A stretch of DNA of 64,000 bases. It comes from CATOSP01 sp965237775 (GTDB taxonomy: Bacteria; Chloroflexota; Dehalococcoidia; Lucifugimonadales; UBA3495). Both the position numbers and the translations under genes were made by a program. The stretch covers positions 1,302,001 through 1,366,000 of the forward strand of contig OZ250155.1 of assembly GCA_965237775.1 (NCBI GenBank), written 5' to 3'. Below the pieces are notes generated by a model, which was not told the origin of the DNA, did no database searches, and saw only the letters and a list, made by a program, of their open reading frames with translations. Positions 34,264-42,400 of this stretch are shown in pieces (position 1 is the first letter of the stretch; each line of letters begins with the position of its first letter).

Positions 34264-35388
34264 TCACAAATCGATGCTGCTGGGTTCAAGGCCCAGGCGC
34301 ACTCGCCCGTATTGCTCCGCCACTTTGTCCCAGGTCATGGAAGTGTGGTGAGACGCGGCGTGTATATCCCGGTGGAATCGCTGCAGCGGCTCCGTATCGA
34401 ATAGCGAATGACCGCCGCTGGCCTCGAATAACCTGTCCACGGCGCGGACAGCTAACCGTGCGGCGTATGCCTGGTCACGGCGATAGCGGACGCGGTCATC
34501 GACGCTGGGCATCCCTCCACCTTCGGCCCGGTCGAATATCTCCTTCGTGTCGCGCAGGATAAGCCCCCGCGCCGCCGCAACTTCGGCTGCCGACTCCGCC
34601 AACCGCAGGTGAATCCCGGATGTCTCCCCTGGATGTCTGGCCTGCTCGAAGACCTCGACCGCCCCCTGGGCCATGCCCAGGATGGGAGACGCCAGGGTGA
34701 AAGAAAGGATACTCCTGAGGGGAATGCGGTAATTCGGGGTTGCGTGAACAGTCCTCCCCGGTGACCTCGCTTCCCGCAGGTCTAGCATAGGGACTGTTCG
34801 GTAAGCGGGGACGAACGCTCCATCGACCAAGACGTCCTTGCTTCCCGTGCCCCGGAGCCCGGAGACGAACCATGTGTCGTAGATCACGTAGTCTGACTTG
34901 GGAATCATCAACATTAGGGGTCCGTCTGGACCGTTCCCGACCACAAGCATCCACTCGGAGGCGTCCACACCGCTTGCGAAATCCCATCGACCAGTTACTC
35001 GGAAGCCGCCGTTGTCGGCAACCACTTGACCCCTGGAGGGATTAAATGAGGTAGAAGACAGCGTGTCATAAGACTTCGCCCAGTACTCCTCCTGAGCTTG
35101 CTCGGGGAACATCCCGGCGATCCAGTTGTGGCTGGCCCAAATTGAGTAGCACCACGCGGTTGAGCCGCAGCCGCGGCCAAGCTCGGCTGCCACGTCGAAA
35201 ACCGCGTCGAAATTAAGGCCCAGTCCCCCAAACCGGGACGGTTGCGCGGCCCGGACCGCCTCGGTTTTGTGGAGTTCCCGCACCGTCTCTTCCGGCAGTC
35301 GCCGGAGTCTCTCGGTCCGCTGCGCCCGGTCCCGGAGTCTCGATACGAGGTCGATTGCCCGTTGAATGATCTCGCTTCGTTCGGTCAT
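34264..35388 (-). CDS. Acyl-CoA-dehydrogenase-fold flavin monooxygenase (HsaA/HpaA-like)
   Basis: 374 residues of the acyl-CoA dehydrogenase fold in its monooxygenase branch. Features are LHKTEAVRAAQPSRFGGLGL, ELGRGCGSTAWCYSIWASHNW, the middle beta-domain (GFRVTGRWDFASGVDASEW, GLRGTGSKDVLVDGAFVP) and the C-terminal FEASGGHSLFDTEPLQRFHRDIHAASHH. The ASGGHSL and FHRDIHAASHH motifs match flavin hydroxylases such as HsaA or 4-hydroxyphenylacetate 3-hydroxylase oxygenase components, which need a separate flavin reductase (none is next door). It is 203 bp upstream of the bicupin gene on the same strand. Confidence 0.88.
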   Translation of the reverse strand: MTERSEIIQRAIDLVSRLRDRAQRTERLRRLPEETVRELHKTEAVRAAQPSRFGGLGLNFDAVFDVAAELGRGCGSTAWCYSIWASHNWIAGMFPEQAQEEYWAKSYDTLSSTSFNPSRGQVVADNGGFRVTGRWDFASGVDASEWMLVVGNGPDGPLMLMIPKSDYVIYDTWFVSGLRGTGSKDVLVDGAFVPAYRTVPMLDLREARSPGRTVHATPNYRIPLRSILSFTLASPILGMAQGAVEVFEQARHPGETSGIHLRLAESAAEVAAARGLILRDTKEIFDRAEGGGMPSVDDRVRYRRDQAYAARLAVRAVDRLFEASGGHSLFDTEPLQRFHRDIHAASHHTSMTWDKVAEQYGRVRLGLEPSSIDL

Positions 35389-35531
35389 GGCTTACCAAAA
35401 ATAACACTTCCCACCGACGCTGTGATAGACTCGACCCGTTCCACAAGCGCGCCCCCTGACCGGGGTTGCGTTACCTATTCTAATACTTGGGCGGTCCCGG
35501 AATCCTGGGCGGCCCATGCTGGAGGTGCAAC

Positions 35532-36476
35532 GTGAACCTGGGATTTATCGGGGTCGGCAACATGGGTTTCGGTATGGCCAACAACCTGGTCAAGGCTGGC
35601 CACTCTCTTACGGTCCACGACCTGGTCCGGGAGCGGGCAACTCCGCTATTGGAACAGGGAGCCACCTGGGCAGATTCTCCCCGCGAGGTGGCCGAAGCCA
35701 GCGACATCATCTTCACCTCACTACCCGCACCGGTGGACATGGAGGCGGTGGCCCTCGGAGAGGGAGGGGTCCTGGAGGGCGCGAAACCCGGTTCGATCTA
35801 CATCGACCTCACCAGCAATTCGGCCAGCTTGGTCCAAAGGGTCTCGGAGGTCTTCACCGCCAGGGGAGTAGACATGCTTGACGCTCCTGTCAGCGGCGGC
35901 GTAGCCGGCGCTCGCAGCGGACGCCTGGCGATCATGGTCGGCGGCGATGAGGCTATCTACAATAAGGTGAAGCCGGTTTTGGACGACTTCGGCGACAACG
36001 TTGTCTACTGCGGGAGCATAGGCGCAGGTTCGGTGTGCAAGGTGATGCACAATACGATCTCGGCAGTCACGAGCCAGGCGATCAGCGAATGTTTCACCCT
36101 GGGCGCGAAGGCAGGCGTCGACCTCAAGCCCATGTGGGAAACGGTGCGCCGGGGAGCTTTCGGACGCGGCGCGGGCGGAATCCACGGGCTGCCTGGCAGT
36201 TGGTTCAACGGTGACTTCGAGCCGGACTGGGAGAAGGGCTTCTTCGCGGTAAAACTGATGCGCAAGGACGTGGGCCTGGCGACCCAGTTGGGACGGGAGC
36301 TGAACGTGCCCATGGCTCTGGCCAACCTGGCCGAACAGGAGTTGGTGGAAGCCGTGAACCGGGGCTGGGGGGACCACCCGACCAACATCGTACGGTTGCT
36401 TCAGGAAGGACGGGCCGGCGTGGAACTCCGCGGAGATATCCCCACAGGCACTACCCGTCTGGAGATAGAGGACTAG
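35532..36476 (+). CDS. 3-hydroxyisobutyrate dehydrogenase-like NAD(P)-dependent oxidoreductase
   Basis: 314 residues. The start is the GTG at 35532 with GGAGG 6 nt upstream; it places the Rossmann motif NLGFIGVGNMGFGMANNL at residues 2-19. DAPVSGGVAGARSGRLAIMVGG is the substrate-site loop and GAGSVCKVMHNTI holds the catalytic Lys (K-x-x-x-N) of the beta-hydroxyacid dehydrogenase family. The family oxidises 3-hydroxyacids such as 3-hydroxyisobutyrate, tartronate semialdehyde or gamma-hydroxybutyrate. It stands alone on the plus strand, divergent from the HsaA-like gene and convergent with the epoxide hydrolase gene. Confidence 0.92.
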   Translation: MNLGFIGVGNMGFGMANNLVKAGHSLTVHDLVRERATPLLEQGATWADSPREVAEASDIIFTSLPAPVDMEAVALGEGGVLEGAKPGSIYIDLTSNSASLVQRVSEVFTARGVDMLDAPVSGGVAGARSGRLAIMVGGDEAIYNKVKPVLDDFGDNVVYCGSIGAGSVCKVMHNTISAVTSQAISECFTLGAKAGVDLKPMWETVRRGAFGRGAGGIHGLPGSWFNGDFEPDWEKGFFAVKLMRKDVGLATQLGRELNVPMALANLAEQELVEAVNRGWGDHPTNIVRLLQEGRAGVELRGDIPTGTTRLEIED

Positions 36477-36520
36477 CGGTCACATCCCCCATCTCCAGCG
36501 CTGTACATCCGGGGTGGCTG

Positions 36521-37675
36521 CTAGGCTGACCTGAAAGGCCGGAAGAACTCGCGCACGTCTTCTGCCAGCAGTTGGGGTTCTTCCAGCGCGGCAAAGTGGC
36601 CCCCTCGCGGCATCGGCGTCCAATGCTGGAGGTTGTAGGACCGTTCGCCCCATTCCTTGGGGGGACGGCTGATTTCGGCGGGGAAAGCCGCGACGCCTGT
36701 GGGCGCCTTTATCTTCTCGTCCTGGGCCATGGTCCAAGTGTAGCTCTGGTTCTCTTTGTACATGCGGGTGGACGAGCTTATGGATTCTGTTACCCAGTAA
36801 ATGGTCACGGTAGTTAGAAGCTCGTCCTTGGTAAACCTCTTCTCAACGTCGCCGGCGCAGTCGCTCCAGGTCCGGTACTTCTCGACGATCCAGGCTGCGA
36901 GACCGACCGGGGAGTCGTTCAAGCCGTAAGCCAGGGTTTGCGGTTTGGTGCCCTGAATGTGAGCGTAGCCACCTTCGGCCTGCTGCCACTGTTCACGGTC
37001 GTTGATGAGGGTTGTTTCAGCATCGGTAAGCGGCTTAGAGCCTGGTCCTAGATAGGGCGTGGGCCTGGTGATCGAGGTCAGGTGGATTCCGATCAAGCTG
37101 TCGGCGTGGCCGTACCCCAACCGTGACGTGACTCCGGCCCCAATGTCCCCTCCCTGGGATGCGAAGCGGGGATAGCCTAGCCCGTTCATCAGGTCCACCC
37201 ACATTGCGGCGGTCTTCGACACTTCCATGCCCGGTTCCCTGGCGTGGCCGGAGAAGCCGAAACCGGGCAACGAGGGCGCTACCACGTCGAAAGAGTCCTC
37301 CGCGTTTCCGCCGTGTGAGGCGGGATCGGCCAGTAACGGGATGATCTTGTGCATTTCGAAGAACGTCCCTGGCCAACCGTGTGTGATGATCAGGGGCATC
37401 GGGCCGGGTCCTTTGCCGCGCTCGTGGATGAAATGGATTCCCAGGCCGCCCACGTCTGCCTTGAAGTGCTGGAAGGAGTTAATCAGGCTCTCCTGGGCTC
37501 GCCAGTCAAAGCCGTTTTGCCAGTAGTCTACTAGCTCCTTCATGTATGACAGGTTGGACCCGTAGTCCCAACCTGTACCGGGAAGCTCGTCGGGCCACCG
37601 GGTGTCGGCTAGACGTTGCTTCAGGTCGGCCAGGACCTCGTCGCTGACGTGTATTTCGAAGGGTTTAGCCTCCAT
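36521..37675 (-). CDS. Epoxide hydrolase (N-terminal EHN domain, alpha/beta fold)
   Basis: 384 residues. Residues 1-~110 are the epoxide-hydrolase N-terminal domain (FEIHVSDEVLADLKQRLADT, WPDELPGTGWDYG, FKADVGGLGIHFIHERG). The alpha/beta core carries ITHGWPGTFFEMHK (the HGWPG oxyanion motif), DVVAPSLPGFGFSG, the nucleophile Asp in ASQGGDIGAGVTSRLGYG and the His in PRGGHFAALEEP. This matches microsomal-type epoxide hydrolases, which open epoxides to diols. GGAG precedes the ATG. It lies 63 bp upstream of the carboxymuconolactone decarboxylase gene's minus-strand end, in the catabolic region. Confidence 0.93.
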   Translation of the reverse strand: MEAKPFEIHVSDEVLADLKQRLADTRWPDELPGTGWDYGSNLSYMKELVDYWQNGFDWRAQESLINSFQHFKADVGGLGIHFIHERGKGPGPMPLIITHGWPGTFFEMHKIIPLLADPASHGGNAEDSFDVVAPSLPGFGFSGHAREPGMEVSKTAAMWVDLMNGLGYPRFASQGGDIGAGVTSRLGYGHADSLIGIHLTSITRPTPYLGPGSKPLTDAETTLINDREQWQQAEGGYAHIQGTKPQTLAYGLNDSPVGLAAWIVEKYRTWSDCAGDVEKRFTKDELLTTVTIYWVTESISSSTRMYKENQSYTWTMAQDEKIKAPTGVAAFPAEISRPPKEWGERSYNLQHWTPMPRGGHFAALEEPQLLAEDVREFFRPFRSA

Positions 37676-37738
37676 CGGTGCTCTCTCCTATGGATAGCGG
37701 TTTACACTCCCAGGGGGTACGGGTACTCCAAGGGCTCA

Positions 37739-38300
37739 CTAGACGGGCAGAGCTTGTTCGGTCCGCTCTTCCGGAATCTCGACGCCGAAAACGTTTATGT
37801 TGAACGCGAGCAGCGCATAATAACCCATGAGCGTCGTAAGCTCGGCCAGCCCCCTGGTCCCGAACTGGGCCATGGCGTTGTCGAACGTTGCCTGGCTAAC
37901 CGTCCGTGTCCGGAAGAACTCCCGGCCGTAATCGACCGCAGCCTGTTCCTGGGCCGATAGCGCTCCCAGGTCCTTCTTGTCCCGCAAGCTGTCCACGAGA
38001 GAGTCGTTCAAGCCCGCTGCCCGGCCCGCGGCGGCGTGGGCGTTCCAAATGAACTGGCAGTTGTTCTCCCGGGCCGTAACCAGCATGCCCAGCTCTATTA
38101 TGTTGCGGGGCAGGCTGGAGCCGTCTCCGCGAAGGTAGGCGCGGAGGTGCTCGCCACGCTTCAGCACCTCCGGCACGTGGAGCATCACCGACATCGGTCC
38201 CGTGGTGGGCACGCTTCCACGCGATTCTACGTATTCGTCGAAAGCGCCCAGTTGGTCCTGGGGTACGTTCTCTTTACTGGGGGGCGGGTATTCTAGCCAT
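37739..38300 (-). pseudogene. Carboxymuconolactone decarboxylase family protein, frameshifted near its start
   Basis: The C-terminal frame (37739-38212, 157 residues if started at an internal ATG) has LITARENN-like ELGMLVTARENNCQFIWNAH, the family's E-x-x-x-x-x-x-x-x-x-C/x-H region. The real start is the ATG at 38300, which has AAGGAGG upstream and reads MARIPAP before a stop. A run of six C (six G on the plus strand, 38279-38284) separates the frames; with five C the product would read MARIPAPSKENVPQDQL and run on into the family domain without a break. The paralogue at 59463-60023 also starts MARTP. So a one-base indel in a homopolymer is likely: a sequence error, a phase-variable tract or a young pseudogene. 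Family members act on ring-cleavage lactones or peroxides. Confidence 0.75.
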
Positions 38301-38328
38301 TTCAGCCTCCTTAACCACGCTGCCTGTC

Positions 38329-39174
38329 TTAATCCATAACCGCTGAGGCCAATGCTTCCATTTCACCTATTGCCTCTTCCGCTGCCTCAGCGGGTAAAGA
38401 GACCGTGACCCGGTCGGCCCCGGCTGCTTCCAGGCGTCCGATCAGGTCTGGGTCGGCGGGAACGTTACAGACCATCAGGCGAATGGACTTGGGGTCCCGG
38501 CCCGCGGCTTCTGCTAACTCATCGAGGGTAGCGCGCCCCGCCCTGACCTGCTCTTCAGTAACACGGACGGGCATCCAGCCGTCTCCCCAAGCGACGACGC
38601 GCTTAAACACGTTCGGAGCGAATCCTCCCAAGTACACGGGGGGATGGGGCGTCTGCACGGGCTTGGGTGAACACTTGATGGCTGGAAAGTCGAAGAACCT
38701 GCCGTGGAACTCGGCTTCTTCCTTGGTCCACAGCTCCTTCATGGCCAGGATGGCCTCCCTCGTTTGCCCCCAGCGGTGCCGGAAGTCGCCCCCCATGATT
38801 TCGGTCTCTTCCTGGAGCCACCCCGCGCCAATGCCAAACAGGAACCGGCCATTGGAGATTCGGTCCAGTGTCGCGATCTGCTTGGCCTGTAAGAGGGGAT
38901 TATGCTCCGGTACCAGGCTGATGGCGGTACCCAGTTTGATGGTCTGAGTGACAGCCGACGCCTGGGCCAGGCCAATAAGCGGGTCTCCTATGTCTGCCAT
39001 GGAGTCCGGGATAGAGCCATCGGCGGTCCCGCCGTAGCTGGAGGTGGTGTTCACCGGCAAGATGGCGTGCTCCGGGAGCCAGAACGATTCAAACCCTAGT
39101 TCCTCGGCGCGTTTGGCCAGCGCAGCCGGGTCTAACGAGTTGGACGACACCCTTGCTGAAATACCTATATCCAT
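38329..39174 (-). CDS. LLM-class, probably F420-dependent, oxidoreductase
   Basis: 281 residues of the luciferase-like family, in the F420-linked branch (TIGR03619 type). It opens MDIGISARVSSNSLD, followed by EELGFESFWLPEHAILP, IKLGTAISLVPEHNPLLQAK, ISNGRFLFGIGAGWLQEE and a C-terminal MPVRVTEEQVRAGRATLDEL. F420 use is inferred from the subfamily, not from a decisive residue. AAGGAG precedes the ATG. It may share a transcript with the downstream carboxymuconolactone decarboxylase gene, 28 bp away. Confidence 0.88.
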   Translation of the reverse strand: MDIGISARVSSNSLDPAALAKRAEELGFESFWLPEHAILPVNTTSSYGGTADGSIPDSMADIGDPLIGLAQASAVTQTIKLGTAISLVPEHNPLLQAKQIATLDRISNGRFLFGIGAGWLQEETEIMGGDFRHRWGQTREAILAMKELWTKEEAEFHGRFFDFPAIKCSPKPVQTPHPPVYLGGFAPNVFKRVVAWGDGWMPVRVTEEQVRAGRATLDELAEAAGRDPKSIRLMVCNVPADPDLIGRLEAAGADRVTVSLPAEAAEEAIGEMEALASAVMD

Positions 39175-39269
39175 GCTCGCTCCTTGTCTGGAAGGGATGC
39201 CCTGATACTACCACTCAACAGGGCGCAGGTCGATGCGGGACCGGTTGGGACTCAGGGTCTTTTCATTCC

Positions 39270-39291
39270 CCCTCTCCCTCGAGGGAGAGGG
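39270..39291. repeat. REP-like palindrome (CTCTCCC family)
   Basis: A 22-bp perfect palindrome with core CCTCTCCCTCGAGGGAGAGG, followed by GCCGGGGTGAGGGG, in the gap between two minus-strand genes. Related hairpins with the same GGGTGAGGG tail occur at 46578-46598 and inside the two B elements. Confidence 0.7.
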
Positions 39292-39402
39292 CCGGGGTGA
39301 GGGGACTTTCCGCGGCAACTGAAAGACCTTGGTTTGGGACTGCGCCGCGAGCGGTGGACGGTATAACCGTGGGGCCGGTCCTGGCTCCAGTTGAGAGGCC
39401 CC

Positions 39403-42400
39403 CTACATGTCTCCCAACTGCTCCAGGCTACTTGTCAATTGTTGACGAATGATTTCCAGTGAAGTCAGTCTGGACGCCAGGAACCGGGCGTCTTCGCTGG
39501 TGGTATAGGTCCCCCGCAGCGACAGGTGCAGGTCGCGGTAGGCCAATGCGTCGGCTTCGACCACGCCTTCGACCAGCGGACCGGGGAAGGGAGTCGAGGG
39601 CTCCCCCACAAGCGTGACCAGGGGTTCCTCCGCATCCTCGGCGAACGCTTCAGTCCGATAGTCCCTGGCGGAAGGCTCCCGCAGGTATGACCCCCGGAAC
39701 CATCCCAGGGAATGCTGGAGCACGCCCAGGACGAACCGCCACCGGTACACTTTCGCGGTGTCCACCGGAAGGCCATCGTCGACGTCCTGGTAGACCTGCC
39801 GCAATAGCGCGACCGTATCAACCGCAGAACCGTCTGCGGCTTCGACGAAAGCCTCCAACTCCTGCAGGAACGGGTGTCCTTGCAGCACCTGCTGCACGGT
39901 CTGGAAGGTTGGGTGCCGGACCCAAGTGGGTTGATAACCGAGGTCGATCTGTCCTTCAAGCACACGCTCGAAGTCGACTGATTCCGTGCCGCTCGCCGCT
40001 TCCACCAATTCGTCCAGCCAACTCAGGTTGGATGTGACCTGAAGCAGAGGTATCGACTGGAGAAAATCGTACACCATGCGCAGTTGAGCCTGCTCCTCCG
40101 GGGAGCGAGTCCTTCTTCTACGCAGGGGCGAAGACGGCAAGGCCAGCCTTGGCTGTGGACGCGGCGCTGGAGCCGTCCCGGCGGCCGCCGCAGTTGACGG
40201 CAATGCGGGGGCCGTCCTGACCTCCCTCGCCAATTCCGGGAACGCCGGTCTACTGGCCAACCGGTACCGCCGGCGCCTGTAGTTGGTGTATCCGCCGCCT
40301 CCGGCCAGGACCGCCAGCAGGATGCCCAAGACTGGCAGCAGCCAGGCCGGGATTATCCCCGACTTGACCTCGAACTCGCCGGTCCAGACGCTTGCATTGT
40401 CGGCTTGGTCTACGGCTCTCACCCTCCAGTAGTATTTGCCGCGAGACAAGGCTTCCTCGTCGGTAAGCGAATATTCTGGAGTAGCCAGGCCTGTCTTTTC
40501 CAGGATGGGAGCCGTGAACTCCGGGGTGTCGCTTAGTTGCAGGTCGTAGGTCACTCCGCTGGGGTCTTCGACCGGCCCCCATGATAGATCGGGGCGGAAC
40601 CCGCCGAACATTCCGCCGCTGGCGTTGTCCTCCGGCAGGAGCAGGACCGGCAGTGGCGGGGGAGTGTCTTCCACCGTGAACGTGACTACGGCGCTGAAAC
40701 CCTGATCGTCGCCGGCGATGATCAGGTGCTCGCCGCTGCTCGAGGCAGGGACAATCAACTCCAATTCGAAGGTCCCCGAGGCGTTGGTCTCGGTGGTTTC
40801 ATTCAAGATGCCGTCGCCGTAAGCCAAGGTCACCGTGGACTCAGGAGCGAACCCCAAGCCGGTCACCCGTAGCTCGTCACCGATGTTTCCGGAATCGTTA
40901 CTGAGGTCGAGGGACTGGGTAACCTCGAAGTCCTGCACCGGGTTGGCCAACCCGGCCAGACCGGTGCCAACCGCCGTGATTTTGTGGATACCACCTGTCG
41001 AAGCCGACGCCTCCACAGAGGCGGTAAAAGAGCCAAGCCCATTGGCGGGAACGCCGGCGACCTGCGGTGTGCCGTCGTAGGCGATGATGATTCCAGGGTG
41101 GTTTGCGGGAAACCCCACTCCGCTTACCTGGATTACCGTCCCCGGAGGCCCGCTCTGTTTGTCCAGGGAAATGATGGGAATCACCTGGAAGCCCGTCCCT
41201 GGGTCCGAGTCCTGCGCTGCCGTGTTGCCGGAGTGTCTGACGGGATAAAGGCCGGACGGGGACCGGGGGACCTCGAAGGTGGCCTTGAAGCTGCCGGTGT
41301 CGTCCGCCGTTGGGACAACAGCCACAGACTTGTTGTCGAAATTGATCTTGATGTCCCGTTGGTTTTTGGCGAACCCCCGCCCGGTTACGTTGACCTGCGT
41401 ACCGGGACCTCCCTGGGCGGGGCTCATATCCAGCATGGGGATGATCGTGAGAAACTCCTGGGCGGAGCTGCTCGAGGACGCGGTTGGGCCGGTGGCCAGG
41501 ACTTCGTAATCGCCCCTGGGGAGGGAAGGCACGGTGAATTCCGCGGTCCATGAACCCCGCTGGCCGGCTGAAATACCCGACTGCTCGGTGTTCCGGTCAA
41601 CGCTTATGCTGATCCCACGTTCGCTTGCGCCGAATCCTGAGCCAGTTACCGAAATCAACTCCGTGGGACCCGCTTGGGTGGCGCTGAGGGAGATGCTTGC
41701 GGTAACGAGGAACGGCGTCTTTATCTCGATTCCGCCGCCCTTGATGAGCATGAGATAGCTGCCCGCCGGGGAAGGAGGCACCATGAAGTCGGCGGTCCAA
41801 GACCCCAGAGAGTCAGCGACCGGTGAGGCGATGGACGTGTTCTCGAAGCTGACCGCGAGGCTTTGTCCGGCCTCGAAGCCATGCCCGGCAATTTCGATGG
41901 CGCTTCCAGGATGGCCGAAGGGTTCAGATAGGGACGCGACAGGCGTGACGGTAAAATCCGTCTCTTTCGTTTGCCCGCCCGCGCCGGACGCCCTGATGGC
42001 CAGACGCCCTCCCTGAGCGATGGGAATCTTTATGTTGATGGACCAAGACCCGGCGTTATCGGCGACCGTCGTGGCCTGAATCAGGCCGTCACCCACGGTT
42101 ATCGTGACGCCATCCCTGGAATCGAACCCTCTTCCGGAAATCTGCAAGTCCTCCCCCGGGGGGCCGCTGTCCCGGTCCAGGACCATGTGGGCCGAAATCG
42201 ACAGAGTCACCTCGGGAACTCTGTCGAACGGAGTTATTGGACCCGATGCTTTCACCGCATATACCCCGGAGGGCAGCGAGGGCATTTCGAACGAGTCCGT
42301 CCAAGACCCCCGGACACCGGCCGCAATGCCCGCGGCCACCGGCCGTTCTTGCAGGGTTACGGTGATGCCCTGCTCGTTTGCGCCGAAGCCTGAACCCCGG

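Noticed and set aside
38279..38300. Internal ATG at 38212 as the natural start of the CMD-family gene
   Set aside because: The strong ribosome site, the MARIP start shared with the paralogue and the conserved residues between 38212 and 38300 point to the upstream ATG with a frameshift.
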